32,341 bases of DNA from contig DRJK01000009.1 in assembly GCA_011052215.1 (NCBI GenBank), positions 1 to 32,341 on the forward strand. The letters run 5' to 3'. The first letter of the stretch is position 1. Each line of letters opens with the position of its first letter. Source of the stretch: Gammaproteobacteria bacterium. Lineage in GTDB: Bacteria; Pseudomonadota; Gammaproteobacteria; JAADHQ01. Below, one piece after another: positions 17,833 through 27,232 of this stretch. The translations under genes and the position numbers were made by a program. Under the pieces are notes generated by a model. The model made no database searches, had not been told where the DNA came from, and saw nothing but the letters and a program-made list of their open reading frames with translations.

Positions 17833-19185
17833 ATGCTTGATGTTCTTATATATCCCGTTTCATTCATTGCCGCGCTGGGTATACTTATTACTGTCCATGA
17901 ATTTGGCCATTTCTGGGTGGCGAGAATAATGGGCGTTAAGGTTCTTCGTTTCTCAATCGGTTTTGGCAAGCCTCTTTTACAGCGTACTTCGAAAGTAGAT
18001 GGAACAGAATATGTACTTGCCGCCATTCCCCTTGGCGGCTATGTCAAAATGCTTGACGAGCGTGAGGCCAAAGTGGCAGAAAAAGACAGGCCATTTGCAT
18101 TTAATAACCAGAATGTCTGGAAAAGATTTGCCATTGTTGTAGCTGGCCCGGTTTTTAATTTTATTTTTGCAATCATAGCTTTCTGGCTAATGTACTTGCC
18201 AGGTACGCATGACCTGAAGGCACTTGTTGGTGAAGTCACACCCGGTTCGTATGCCGAACAGGCCGGGTTCAAGCCGGGTGACCAGATACTCAAAATTGAT
18301 GGTGATGAAGCTGTAAGCTGGAGTTCTGTCAGACTGGCATTGCTGGATATTGCCCTCGACAATCGGCAGGCAAAGGTAGTTGTGAAGGACCAATCAGGTG
18401 TTGAACAGTTACGCCGGCTAAGTCTTTCAGGCATTTCAGACCCTGTTGAAATCAAGGATCTGGTCAAGGATATAGGCATTAAACGTTGGCAGCCACCGGC
18501 CGAGTTGGGGGAAGTTATACAAGGTGGGCCGGCAGACAAGGCGGGATTGAGGAAAGGGGACCTGATTCTGAAGGCCGATAATACGGTTATCAATGACTGG
18601 ATTGACTGGTTGAACCTGGTACAGAAAAACCCGGGTCGGTTGATAAAGGTTGTAGTCGACCGGCAAGGTAACAAAGAGACAAAAACGCTGGATATCGGTG
18701 AAATCACCAGAAATGGAAAAATTATCGGTCGTGTCCAGGTGGCATTGCCAAAGAAATACTGGGACAAGCTGGATATAAAAGTAGAATATAGCCTTTTTCA
18801 GGCGCTGAATGCCGGTATCATACGAACCTGGGATATGTCAGTGTTGATGATTCGGGTATTGGGGCGAATAGTCATGGGGGAATCTTCTCTCAAAAATATC
18901 AGTGGCCCGCTGACCATAGCCCAATATGCCGGAAATACAGCCAGTAGTGGCCTTATTCCATTTCTTTACTTCCTGGCCATTGTCAGTATCAGCCTGGGTG
19001 TTCTGAATTTACTACCGATCCCCGTTCTTGATGGAGGCCATCTTTTTTACTATCTGATCGAGATTATTACCGGAAAACAGGTCTCCGAGCAGTTTCAGGC
19101 CGCCGCTCAGCAGTTTGGCATCTTCTTATTAGTAGCATTAATGGGCCTGGCTTTTTATAATGACATCCTGCGATTGTTTGGTTAG
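17833..19185 (+). CDS. rseP: Site-2 intramembrane metalloprotease RseP
   Basis: Cuts the anti-sigma factor RseA within the inner membrane during the sigma-E envelope stress response and clears signal-peptide remnants. The 450-residue length is normal. The zinc motif HEFGH lies at about residues 22-26 in the first transmembrane helix, with the partner motif NLLPIPVLDGGH near residue 400. Two PDZ domains lie between (around GEVTPGSYAEQAGFKPGDQ and GEVIQGGPADKAGLRKGD). Four hydrophobic membrane segments fit the family. It sits directly before bamA, as in other gammaproteobacteria. Confidence 0.97.
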   Translation: MLDVLIYPVSFIAALGILITVHEFGHFWVARIMGVKVLRFSIGFGKPLLQRTSKVDGTEYVLAAIPLGGYVKMLDEREAKVAEKDRPFAFNNQNVWKRFAIVVAGPVFNFIFAIIAFWLMYLPGTHDLKALVGEVTPGSYAEQAGFKPGDQILKIDGDEAVSWSSVRLALLDIALDNRQAKVVVKDQSGVEQLRRLSLSGISDPVEIKDLVKDIGIKRWQPPAELGEVIQGGPADKAGLRKGDLILKADNTVINDWIDWLNLVQKNPGRLIKVVVDRQGNKETKTLDIGEITRNGKIIGRVQVALPKKYWDKLDIKVEYSLFQALNAGIIRTWDMSVLMIRVLGRIVMGESSLKNISGPLTIAQYAGNTASSGLIPFLYFLAIVSISLGVLNLLPIPVLDGGHLFYYLIEIITGKQVSEQFQAAAQQFGIFLLVALMGLAFYNDILRLFG

Positions 19186-19245
19186 GCGGGATCGAACGGC
19201 CATTCATTAATAAATATTATAGACACATAAGTAATTATAAAAAAT

Positions 19246-19323
19246 ATGAAAAAATATCAGGAATGTCCACATGTCCAGGCAAAGGATCTGTTTGAGAAAT
19301 CGCGCGATCTGAAGGCGCTGTAA
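19246..19323 (+). CDS. 25-codon ORF coupled to bamA
   Basis: Too short for the ORF track. It reads MKKYQECPHVQAKDLFEKS.. for 25 codons and its TAA overlaps the bamA ATG as TAATG, the classic coupling arrangement. The bamA Shine-Dalgarno (GAAGG, 19311-19315) lies inside it. It has no convincing ribosome-binding site of its own and no recognisable homology. It may be a leader peptide or a chance ORF. It fills about half of the 137-base rseP-bamA gap. Confidence 0.3.
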   Translation: MKKYQECPHVQAKDLFEKSRDLKAL

Positions 19324-21590
19324 TGAACAGGCTGTCCTCACTTTTTCTGTTATTGGCCATGGTGTGCAATTCTGCCTATGCATTCCAGCCATTCATTATT
19401 AACGATATTCGGGTGGACGGTCTGCAAAGAATTTCAGCCGGAACGGTTTTTTCCTATTTGCCTGTAAAGGTAGGTGAAGAATTCAATTCCAAAAGATCTG
19501 CGCAAGCCATCAAGGCATTATTCAAAACCGGTTTCTTCAAGGATGTTGAATTGGTTCAGGAAGGTAATATTCTTGTCGTCAAGCTTGTTGAGAGGCCCTC
19601 GATATCAAAAATTGACATAAGTGGCAACAAAGATCTCGAAACAGATGAATTGCTTGCAGGGTTAAAAAATATTGGTCTTGCAGAGGGGCGGGTGTTCAAT
19701 CGTTCGCTTCTTGATAAAATTTCACAGGAATTGCGCAGGCAATATTTCAGCAATGGTAAATACGGTGTAAAGATAAAGACATCAGTATCACCACTCGAAA
19801 GAAACAGGGTGGCCGTTTTCCTGAAGATATCCGAGGGAAAGATAGCCAAGATCAGGGAAATAAATATCCTGGGGAACAAGGTTTTCAGCAAGAAGGAACT
19901 GACAAAACTATTGACGTTGAGTACGCCGACAACATTTTCTTTTTATAGCGGTAACGATCAGTATTCCAAACAGAAACTTGCGGCAGACATCGAAACATTA
20001 CGTTCATATTACCTGAACAGGGGTTATCTCAACTTTAAAATTAAATCCACGCAGGTATCAATTTCTGCTGATAAAAAATTTATATATATAACTATCAATA
20101 TAGACGAAGGCAATCAATACAAAATAAAAGAACTGAAGCTTGCCGGTCAGTTGATAGTACCTGATGCCCTGGTCAAGGAATTTACAATAGCACCTGGTCA
20201 GGTGTTCTCACAGAAACGTATTGCCAAAACGATAGAGAAGTTGACCCAACGTCTGGGTGATGAGGGCTACGCCTTTGCCAATATTAATACTGTGCCGAAC
20301 ATCGACAAGAAGACCAAAGAAGTTAGTCTGACTTTTTTTGTTGATCCGGGCAAGCGGGTTTATGTTCGCAGAATAAATATGATCGGTAACATGAAAACAA
20401 GCGATGTTGTTTTGCGCAGGGAAATGCGTCAGATGGAAGGGGGCTGGTTTTCAACTAAAAAAGTTAATCGTTCCAAGGTCAGGCTTGATCGCCTGGGTTA
20501 TTTTGAGTCAGTTAATATAGAAACGCCCGCCGTGCCCGGCTCGCAGGACCAGGTGGATGTCAATTATACGGTCAAGGAAAGGGCTTCCGGCAACCTGCTG
20601 GCCAGCGTCGGCTATTCGCAAACAGGTGGGGTTGTGTTGTCTGGCAGCATCAACCAGGATAACTTCCTGGGTACGGGCAAGAGGATAGGGATCAGTGTCA
20701 ATACCAGCAGCATCAATAAAGGGTTAAGTTTAAGCTATCTAAACCCTTATTATACAATCGATGGTGTGAGTCGCGGTTTCTCCATTTCATCCCGGAAAAC
20801 AGATGCCAGCAGGGCCAATCTGGCATTTTATCTGACAGATACAAACCAGATTTCAACAACTTATGGTATCCCTGTGAATGAGAATGACAGGGTAAGTGCC
20901 TCCCTGACCTTTGACAATACCAAGCTGAAAGCGACACCAACATCATCTAAGGAAGTCATTGATTTTGCAGGTACATTTGATACACTCAAGGTAGGAGTGG
21001 GTTGGTCGCATGACACGCGTAACAAGGCAATATTTGCCACGCGAGGAATAAGTCATAACCTGGCGGCAGAAATAACATTGCCAGGGCTTGATCTGGAATA
21101 CTACAAGATAAGCTATTCACAGAAACGTTATGTCCCGCTAACCGATAAGCTGACGCTTCTCGTGCGTGGGATAGTTGCTTATGGTAACGGATATGGAAAT
21201 ACAACATCGGTACCATTTTATGAGAATTATTTTGCTGGTGGCGTAAGGACGGTACGAGGATACAAGGACTACAGCCTGGGGCCGAAGGATTCCAATGGTC
21301 GGCCTATTGGTGGTGATGTGAAAACAGTTGGTGGAGTGGAGGTTATATTTCCCGTACCTTTTGTAGATGACAGCAGCTCATTCAGGTTAAGTACTTTTTT
21401 TGATGTGGGTAATGTATTTGCCGGTGTTGAAAATTTCGACATTAAGGAATTGAGGGGCTCGCTAGGAGTTTCGGTTCAATGGTTATCTCCTATGGGGCCA
21501 CTGGCTTTTAGTCTGGCCAAGCCAATAAATGATAGACCAAGTGATAACTTACAAGTCTTCCAGTTCTCATTAGGCGGGACTTTTAACTAG
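19323..21590 (+). CDS. bamA: Outer-membrane protein assembly factor BamA
   Basis: Omp85-family core of the BAM complex, inserting beta-barrel proteins into the outer membrane. The 755-residue protein has a signal peptide (MNRLSSLFLLLAMVCNSAYA, cleavage near residue 20) and then five POTRA domains. These are recognisable from repeated segments such as DIRVDGLQRISAGTVFSYLPV and INMIGNMKTSDVVLRREMRQ. A C-terminal 16-strand barrel contains the VRGYKDYSLGP (VRGF-type) substrate-lid motif. The final strand reads QFSLGGTFN, so the terminal aromatic is penultimate rather than last, a small deviation. It is followed by its periplasmic chaperone gene skp after 18 bases. Confidence 0.96.
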   Translation: MNRLSSLFLLLAMVCNSAYAFQPFIINDIRVDGLQRISAGTVFSYLPVKVGEEFNSKRSAQAIKALFKTGFFKDVELVQEGNILVVKLVERPSISKIDISGNKDLETDELLAGLKNIGLAEGRVFNRSLLDKISQELRRQYFSNGKYGVKIKTSVSPLERNRVAVFLKISEGKIAKIREINILGNKVFSKKELTKLLTLSTPTTFSFYSGNDQYSKQKLAADIETLRSYYLNRGYLNFKIKSTQVSISADKKFIYITINIDEGNQYKIKELKLAGQLIVPDALVKEFTIAPGQVFSQKRIAKTIEKLTQRLGDEGYAFANINTVPNIDKKTKEVSLTFFVDPGKRVYVRRINMIGNMKTSDVVLRREMRQMEGGWFSTKKVNRSKVRLDRLGYFESVNIETPAVPGSQDQVDVNYTVKERASGNLLASVGYSQTGGVVLSGSINQDNFLGTGKRIGISVNTSSINKGLSLSYLNPYYTIDGVSRGFSISSRKTDASRANLAFYLTDTNQISTTYGIPVNENDRVSASLTFDNTKLKATPTSSKEVIDFAGTFDTLKVGVGWSHDTRNKAIFATRGISHNLAAEITLPGLDLEYYKISYSQKRYVPLTDKLTLLVRGIVAYGNGYGNTTSVPFYENYFAGGVRTVRGYKDYSLGPKDSNGRPIGGDVKTVGGVEVIFPVPFVDDSSSFRLSTFFDVGNVFAGVENFDIKELRGSLGVSVQWLSPMGPLAFSLAKPINDRPSDNLQVFQFSLGGTFN

Positions 21591-21608
21591 TATTGAAGAG
21601 TTTGAATT

Positions 21609-22163
21609 ATGATTAGGAAATTATTGATTATTTCAGGTTGTGTAATTGGATCTTTTTTATTGTCGTCTTCTGTGTATGCTCAAGGATCAAAAATGGCTGT
21701 GGTTAATGTAGCCAAGGCACTTGAGGAATCACCGCAGGCCATTGCAGCAAATAAAAGGCTGGAGCTGGAATTTGCCCCAAGGAACAAGGCATTGATTAAC
21801 TTGCGTAAAAAACTTCGCAGATATGAAGATCGTCTTGCTAAACAGGGTATGCAGATGAGTGAGTCACAACTGCGAAAACTGGAACGGAATGTTCGTGATA
21901 CAAAAAGGGAAATTCGACGTGCTCAGGAAGACTACAGGGAAGACCTGAATATCAGGCGGAATGAGGAATTACGAAAACTCCAGAAACGTGTAAAACGCGC
22001 CATCATTAGAGTTGCATCGAAAAATAACTACGACATAGTCGTGGGTGAAGGTGTGCTGTATTCTTCAAAAAAGGTTGATATAACCGATGAAATTCTGAAG
22101 GCACTGTCAGACGAACTAAAAAATGTAAAGTCTGCAAGTCCAAAGGCACCAGCCATAAAATAA
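21609..22163 (+). CDS. skp: Periplasmic chaperone Skp/OmpH
   Basis: Trimeric jellyfish-like chaperone carrying unfolded outer-membrane proteins across the periplasm to BamA. At 184 residues it is slightly longer than E. coli Skp. It has a signal peptide (LLIISGCVIGSFLLSSSVYAQ, cleavage near residue 25), a first strand KMAVVNVAKALEESPQ, and then a highly charged coiled-coil tentacle region rich in Lys, Arg and Glu. The final strand region is NYDIVVGEGVLYSSKKVDITDEIL. The position between bamA and lpxD is the canonical one. Confidence 0.94.
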   Translation: MIRKLLIISGCVIGSFLLSSSVYAQGSKMAVVNVAKALEESPQAIAANKRLELEFAPRNKALINLRKKLRRYEDRLAKQGMQMSESQLRKLERNVRDTKREIRRAQEDYREDLNIRRNEELRKLQKRVKRAIIRVASKNNYDIVVGEGVLYSSKKVDITDEILKALSDELKNVKSASPKAPAIK

Positions 22164-22177
22164 ATGGGTAGCAACAG

Positions 22178-23194
22178 TTGGAATATAGTTTGCAAGAACT
22201 CGCCATCGCAGTTGGCGGCAAGTTACACGGCAACGCAGATATCCTGATCGACAGTGTGGCGACTATCCAGCATGCTACTTCAAAAAATATTACCTTCCTC
22301 GCAAACAGAAGCTATTGCAAATACTTGAATAAAACCGGTGCGGGTGCTGTGATTCTGCATGAAAAAGATTTGCCCGCATGCCCCGTTGCAGCAATTGTGG
22401 TGAGTAATCCTTATCTGGCATATGCAAAAATAGTGTCAATGCTGAATCCTGATAAGAAGTCAGAAGGGGGAATCCATCCATCGGCCGTAATAGCGGATTC
22501 TGCCGAGATACATCCTGATGCAAGTATTGCAGCCAATAGCGTTATTGGTTCCGGCGTTAAAATAGCAACGGGTTCAAATATTGGCCCGGGTTGTGTTATC
22601 GAAAAAGACGTGGATATTCAGAAGGGCACAAGGCTGGTTGCAAATGTCACGCTTTGTCATGGTGTGCAGATTGGAAGTAATGTCATACTGCACCCGGGCG
22701 TTGTCATTGGCGCAGATGGTTTTGGAATTGCCAATGATCAGGGAGTCTGGCGCAAGGTTCCGCAACTCGGGTCCGTCATCATCGGCGATGATGTCGAAAT
22801 AGGGGCCAATACAACGGTAGACCGTGGGGCACTTGAAGATACCATATTGGGCAAGGGTGTAAAACTGGATAACCAGATTCAGGTTGGTCATAACGTAACA
22901 ATCGGCGATCATACTGCAATAGCAGGGTGTACGGGGATAGCAGGCAGTACCCATATCGGAAAAGATTGCGCAATCGGTGGTGCAGTATCCATTGTCGGAC
23001 ATCTGGTTATTGCCGACAAGGTTCAGATTACAGCTGCCTCCATGGTTACGCAGAATATCGAGGAAGAGGGACTGTATTCATCCGGAACACCATTGCAGAC
23101 CAATAATAAATGGCATCGAAGTTACATACGCTTCCGTCAACTGGATGAAATGTTAAAGAGAATTCGTAAACTGGAAAAACAACAGGACAATTAG
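22178..23194 (+). CDS. lpxD: UDP-3-O-(3-hydroxyacyl)glucosamine N-acyltransferase
   Basis: Third step of lipid A synthesis, adding the N-linked hydroxyacyl chain. The 338-residue length is normal. The N-terminal uridine-binding domain ([22 protein letters not shown]) precedes a left-handed beta-helix of hexapeptide repeats. The catalytic histidine lies in the segment [21 protein letters not shown] near residue 240. The C-terminal helix [16 protein letters not shown] is typical. The start codon is TTG at 22178; no in-frame ATG or GTG gives the expected N-terminus. It is 14 bases after skp. Confidence 0.95.
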   Translation: MEYSLQELAIAVGGKLHGNADILIDSVATIQHATSKNITFLANRSYCKYLNKTGAGAVILHEKDLPACPVAAIVVSNPYLAYAKIVSMLNPDKKSEGGIHPSAVIADSAEIHPDASIAANSVIGSGVKIATGSNIGPGCVIEKDVDIQKGTRLVANVTLCHGVQIGSNVILHPGVVIGADGFGIANDQGVWRKVPQLGSVIIGDDVEIGANTTVDRGALEDTILGKGVKLDNQIQVGHNVTIGDHTAIAGCTGIAGSTHIGKDCAIGGAVSIVGHLVIADKVQITAASMVTQNIEEEGLYSSGTPLQTNNKWHRSYIRFRQLDEMLKRIRKLEKQQDN

Positions 23195-23211
23195 GTCCGC
23201 AAGGTAAAACT

Positions 23212-23670
23212 ATGTCGTCTGAAAATACCATGGATATACATGAGGTGCTTGAATATCTTCCGCACCGATACCCGTTTTTATTAATTGACCGGGTAATTGA
23301 CTACAAGGAAGGTGAATTTCTCACCGCATACAAGAATATAACTTACAATGAAAATTACTTTACCGGTCATTTCCCGGTACGGCCTGTTATGCCGGGCGTA
23401 TTGATACTGGAGGCACTGGCACAGGCAACGGGAATACTGTCGTTCAAAACCAATAACACAAAACCATCAGACAAATCCTTGTATTACTTTGTCGGAATAG
23501 ACAAGGCACGATTCAAAAGACCTGTAGAGCCTGGTGATCAATTATTTCTGGAAGTTAAATTACTGAAAAGAAAAGGCCCGGTGTGGAAATTTGAAGCAAC
23601 GGCCAGGGTGGGCGGTAATGTTGTGGCATCTGCCGAACTCATGTGTGCAGAGAAGGAAATCGATTCTTGA
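23212..23670 (+). CDS. fabZ: (3R)-hydroxyacyl-ACP dehydratase FabZ
   Basis: Hot-dog-fold dehydratase of fatty-acid elongation; competes with lipid A enzymes for hydroxyacyl-ACP, which is why it sits among lpx genes. The 152-residue protein has [14 protein letters not shown], the catalytic histidine in [17 protein letters not shown], and the catalytic glutamate in LILEALAQ, all with normal spacing. Its stop codon overlaps the proposed TTG start of lpxA by four bases. Confidence 0.97.
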   Translation: MSSENTMDIHEVLEYLPHRYPFLLIDRVIDYKEGEFLTAYKNITYNENYFTGHFPVRPVMPGVLILEALAQATGILSFKTNNTKPSDKSLYYFVGIDKARFKRPVEPGDQLFLEVKLLKRKGPVWKFEATARVGGNVVASAELMCAEKEIDS

Positions 23671-24437
23671 TACACCCGACTGCCATAGTCGATCCGGGAG
23701 CATATATTGCTGAAGGCGTGGAGGTGGGGCCATACAGTATCATAGGGAATGATGTAGAAATAAAAAAAGGCACCGTTATTGGTCCGCATGTTGTAATCAA
23801 GGGGCCAACAAAGATCGGTGAAGACAATAAAATACTTCAGTTTTCGTCAATAGGTGAAGACCCGCAGGATAAAAAATATGCGGGGGAGTCTACGTTGCTG
23901 GAAATTGGTGAACGTAACCTGATACGCGAAAACTGTACCATAAACCGTGGTACAGTCCAGGGCGGGGGTATCACAAAAATTGGCTCAGATAACTGGATCA
24001 TGGCCTATGTTCATATCGCACATGATTGCATTATTGGTAACAGCACAGTCATCGCAAATGGCACAACCTTCGCGGGGCACGTCACAATTCAGGACTTTGT
24101 TATACTAGGCGGTTTTACACTGGTACACCAGTTTGTGGTTCTGGGTAAAAATTCATTTACTGCCATTAATACTATCGTCCTGAAAGATATTCCGCCATAC
24201 GTCATGGTATCCGGCAGACCTGCCGAACCACATGGTCTGAATACCGAGGGTCTGAAACGAAATGGTTTTGAACCTGAGGTTATCAAGGAAATACAGCAGG
24301 CATACAAAGTGCTGTATAAATCCAATACCTTGTTCAAGGATGCAAAAGCCATGATAAAAGAGATGGCTGAAAATTGTGAACCGCTGAAAGATTTCAGCGA
24401 GTTTCTTGAAAATAGCCAACGTGGTGTAGTCAGATAA
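23667..24437 (+). CDS. lpxA: UDP-N-acetylglucosamine O-acyltransferase
   Basis: First step of lipid A synthesis, a trimeric left-handed beta-helix enzyme. I choose the TTG at 23667, overlapping the fabZ stop as TTGA, with GAAGGA nine bases upstream. The product then begins (M)[21 protein letters not shown] as in the family and has 256 residues. The ORF track's GTG adds eight residues that belong to fabZ. Hexapeptide repeats run to about residue 185, with the catalytic histidine in [12 protein letters not shown] near residue 119. The C-terminal helical domain ends [13 protein letters not shown]. lpxB follows 10 bases later. Confidence 0.95.
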   Translation: MIHPTAIVDPGAYIAEGVEVGPYSIIGNDVEIKKGTVIGPHVVIKGPTKIGEDNKILQFSSIGEDPQDKKYAGESTLLEIGERNLIRENCTINRGTVQGGGITKIGSDNWIMAYVHIAHDCIIGNSTVIANGTTFAGHVTIQDFVILGGFTLVHQFVVLGKNSFTAINTIVLKDIPPYVMVSGRPAEPHGLNTEGLKRNGFEPEVIKEIQQAYKVLYKSNTLFKDAKAMIKEMAENCEPLKDFSEFLENSQRGVVR

Positions 24438-24447
24438 GAAAATAAAT

Positions 24448-25587
24448 ATGACATGTATCGCACTAGTTGCCGGTGAAGCCTCGGGAGACCTGTTAGGCGC
24501 GTCACTGATCCAGTCACTTAAATCACGATATCCGGATGCAGAATTTATTGGCATAGCCGGCCCGGAAATGATTAAGGCAGGTTGTGAATCACTCTATCCG
24601 ATGGAGTCACTTTCTGTGATGGGCCTTACTGAAGTTGTAAGACATCTTCCGGAATTACTCAAAATCCGTAGGAACCTGTTGCAGAAACTACTTAAGATAA
24701 AACCGGATGTTTTTATAGGCATAGATGCACCTGATTTTAATTTGAAGCTGGAAAAGAAACTGAAACATAAGGGTATAAAAACAGTTCACTATGTAAGCCC
24801 GTCTGTGTGGGCCTGGCGACAGTGGCGGGTAAAGAAGATAGCATCTTCAATCGATCTGATGCTGACCTTGTTTCCTTTTGAAGTTCCTTTTTACGAAAAA
24901 AATAATGTGCATGCCCGCTTTGTCGGCCATCCTCTGGCTGACATGATCCCACTTGAGCCGGACATGATGTCTGCGCGAAAATCGCTGGCTATTGATCAGG
25001 ATAAAAAAGTTCTGGCCATTTTGCCCGGGAGTCGAATGCCTGAGCTTGAAAGACTTTCGAATGTTTTTATCGGTACTGCAACCTTATGTCATCAGCAGAA
25101 TCCCGCACTGGAGTTTATCGTTCCGTTTGCTAACCAGAAAACCATGGATTATTTTCAGGGTGAGCTGGATGAATCAGAACAAAAACTGCCGATAACACTG
25201 GTGCTGGGAAATTCCAGACAGGTTATGCAGGCAAGCGATGCTGTACTGCTGGCGTCTGGTACCGCGGCACTGGAGGCATTGCTACTGAAAAAACCGATGG
25301 TTGTGGCATATAGGCTTTCACCCATCACATACTGGCTACTAAAAACTTTCGGGCTACTGAAGGTATCAAACTATTCACTGCCAAACCTGCTGGCAGGTAA
25401 ACAAATAGTTGAGGAATATATACAGCATGCAGCCATGGCAGGTAATCTTTCCACCGCTATAATGCAGTTAATAACAATGCATGAAGGTACATCTGAACTG
25501 ATGGCAATCTATCACACAATACATAAGTCGATAAAAAAAGACGCAAGCCAGGAAGCAACCAAAGCCATTGCAGAATTAATTGGATAA
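24448..25587 (+). CDS. lpxB: Lipid-A-disaccharide synthase
   Basis: GT19 glycosyltransferase joining UDP-diacylglucosamine and lipid X at the inner membrane. The 379-residue length is typical. The N-terminal VAGEASGDLLGASLI nucleotide-binding loop is present. GIDAPDFNLKLEKKLK, HYVSPSVWAWRQWRVKKI and the membrane-binding region are conserved. The C-terminal LLPGSR-like motif reads AILPGSRMPELERLSN, followed by ASGTAALEALLLKKPMVVAYR. It lies between lpxA and rnhB, 5 bases before the latter. Confidence 0.96.
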   Translation: MTCIALVAGEASGDLLGASLIQSLKSRYPDAEFIGIAGPEMIKAGCESLYPMESLSVMGLTEVVRHLPELLKIRRNLLQKLLKIKPDVFIGIDAPDFNLKLEKKLKHKGIKTVHYVSPSVWAWRQWRVKKIASSIDLMLTLFPFEVPFYEKNNVHARFVGHPLADMIPLEPDMMSARKSLAIDQDKKVLAILPGSRMPELERLSNVFIGTATLCHQQNPALEFIVPFANQKTMDYFQGELDESEQKLPITLVLGNSRQVMQASDAVLLASGTAALEALLLKKPMVVAYRLSPITYWLLKTFGLLKVSNYSLPNLLAGKQIVEEYIQHAAMAGNLSTAIMQLITMHEGTSELMAIYHTIHKSIKKDASQEATKAIAELIG

Positions 25588-25592
25588 CAAGC

Positions 25593-26186
25593 ATGTATGA
25601 TAAATCGAGAGAGTACCCGTTACTGACCGCCGGTGTTGACGAGGTGGGCAGAGGGCCGCTGGCAGGTCCGGTTGTTGCAGCAGCAGTCATTCTTGACCCT
25701 GAAAAACCCATAGAAGGATTGGCCGATTCAAAAAAGCTGTCCGAAAAAAAACGTGAATATCTGTACCCGCTCATCAGGGAGTGCGCAATCTGCTACTGTG
25801 TAGCAGAGGCCAGTGTCGAAGAGATAGATGAGATCAATATCCTCCAGGCCAGCCTGTTGGCAATGAGGAGGGCGATAGAAGGGCTTGAAATCACACCCGA
25901 ATTTGTTCTGGTTGATGGAAACAAACCACCCGATATACCCATTCCGCTGGAGACAATCATAAAAGGCGATAGCCTGATCGCATCAATCAGTGCTGCGTCG
26001 ATACTGGCCAAGGTAGAACGTGACCGCATGATGGTGGAATACCATAAACAATATCCCGAGTTTTCCTTTCATAAACACAAAGCATACGGTTCCAGACAAC
26101 ATATGGCAGAACTGGCCATGTATGGCCCACTGGCGGTTCACAGGAAAACATTTGCACCGGTAAGAAAATTATTGACAGGAAAATAG
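25593..26186 (+). CDS. rnhB: Ribonuclease HII
   Basis: Removes ribonucleotides misincorporated in DNA and RNA of RNA-DNA hybrids. The 197-residue protein has the active-site acidic residues in AGVDEVGRGPLAGPVVAAAVIL (Asp and Glu near residues 15-16), a third acidic in FVLVDGNKPP, and a fourth in AKVERDRMM, followed by KAYGSRQHM. The stop codon TAG (26184-26186) overlaps the left arm of the 33-bp inverted repeat around element copy 3. In many relatives dnaE follows rnhB; here the conserved run ends instead. Confidence 0.96.
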   Translation: MYDKSREYPLLTAGVDEVGRGPLAGPVVAAAVILDPEKPIEGLADSKKLSEKKREYLYPLIRECAICYCVAEASVEEIDEINILQASLLAMRRAIEGLEITPEFVLVDGNKPPDIPIPLETIIKGDSLIASISAASILAKVERDRMMVEYHKQYPEFSFHKHKAYGSRQHMAELAMYGPLAVHRKTFAPVRKLLTGK

Positions 26187-26464
26187 TCAGATTGCTTGTA
26201 TGATTTCATCGCAATTCCGTTAACTTTATTAAGCGCATATCAATGTGAGGACATGGAGCCGGTATAGCCAAATAAAGACCGTCTGCCGCAGGGAAGCGGC
26301 AGCCGAGCCGCCATGGATGGCATGTTTTGCGTGTCTTGATTTGGCTATACCGGCTCCATGTCCGGATTATTCAATCTGGCCCAAAACATACTTGCCGCTT
26401 ACGTTTCAACTACATTTGTTACAGGTGAACAGAATTGCGATGAAATCATACAAGCAATCTGACT
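26185..26464 (+). mobile_element. Palindromic MITE-like element, copy 3, inside a perfect 33-bp inverted repeat
   Basis: The core resembles copies 1 and 2: left part CCGTTAACTTTATTAAGCGC, then internal arms at 26250-26279 and 26333-26362 (29 of 30 paired), a 53-nt loop, and a right part with CTTGCCGCTTACGTTTCAAC. Outside this, arms 26185-26217 and 26432-26464 are perfect inverted copies over 33 bases. The left arm overlaps the rnhB stop codon and the right arm includes the last codons and stop of the DUF1624 gene. I see no direct target-site repeat here. The usual CACTG terminus is replaced by CGCAATT on both sides. The loop orientation is that of copy 2 and opposite to copy 1. Confidence 0.85.
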
Positions 26465-27168
26465 GCCCATAATAATCCGAACAGTATCGGTTGATGCAGA
26501 ATATAGATCAGTAAACTGTGCCGACCGGCAACTTCCAGTAACTGCTTTCCCGGCACGGGCAAATCAGCATTTAATATTCGTTGACCATTGCCAGATGATA
26601 GCAGTGTGTGACCGACCCATATCCCGATCAGCACCACGCCCAACCACGGAAACAGGGGTACATAGTCCTCTGTGGCAGGTTTGTATTGCATAAAACCAAT
26701 CCAGTGAAGCCAGCCTTGATTAAATAGTTCATTCGCAATGGTGTTACCAATAAAAACAGCAGTTATGCCAAATATCAAACTAGCCAATGGATGTCGGCTA
26801 AATGGCAGCGCGATGATACTGGCAACCAGAATGAAATGCAGTATCCCGAAAACAATGGTTCTGCCGGGAAAAATAAAATAGGTGGCAATGGAAATTAATA
26901 AAGATAATGCCAATAAAATAAGCAGGCGTTTGATGATTCTATTACGCGGAACCTTGCCATAAAAGGCCAGAGACTGACTGATACCGACGACTAATAAAAA
27001 TAGTGAAACAATAAAGGTGCGAAAATTCAGCCAGAAAGGATCATGGTAAAAATCGAAGCTGGCAAACCGGTAATAGGTCAGGTCGTAACAGAAATGAAAA
27101 ACAATCATTAATGCAACGGCAAAACCGCGCATTAAATCAACAACATTAGACCGATTACCCTGACTCAT
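26446..27168 (-). CDS. DUF1624/HGSNAT-like multi-pass membrane protein
   Basis: A 240-residue inner-membrane protein with about seven hydrophobic helices. The start NVVDLMRGFAVALMIVFHFCYDL carries the conserved Arg and His of the heparan-alpha-glucosaminide N-acetyltransferase-like (DUF1624) family, whose bacterial members are thought to be acyltransferases or transporters. The end HSLLIYILHQPILFGLLW is also typical. The substrate is unknown. csrA lies upstream on the same strand with a 64-base AT-rich gap. The final six or so codons and the stop are part of the perfect 33-bp inverted repeat around element copy 3, so the same sequence appears inverted just after rnhB. Confidence 0.85.
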   Translation of the reverse strand: MSQGNRSNVVDLMRGFAVALMIVFHFCYDLTYYRFASFDFYHDPFWLNFRTFIVSLFLLVVGISQSLAFYGKVPRNRIIKRLLILLALSLLISIATYFIFPGRTIVFGILHFILVASIIALPFSRHPLASLIFGITAVFIGNTIANELFNQGWLHWIGFMQYKPATEDYVPLFPWLGVVLIGIWVGHTLLSSGNGQRILNADLPVPGKQLLEVAGRHSLLIYILHQPILFGLLWAVRLLV

Positions 27169-27232
27169 TGCAGTTAATCATAACAGATTAAATACAATAT
27201 AATATACTTCACATTAACATCGTGTGCGTCTA

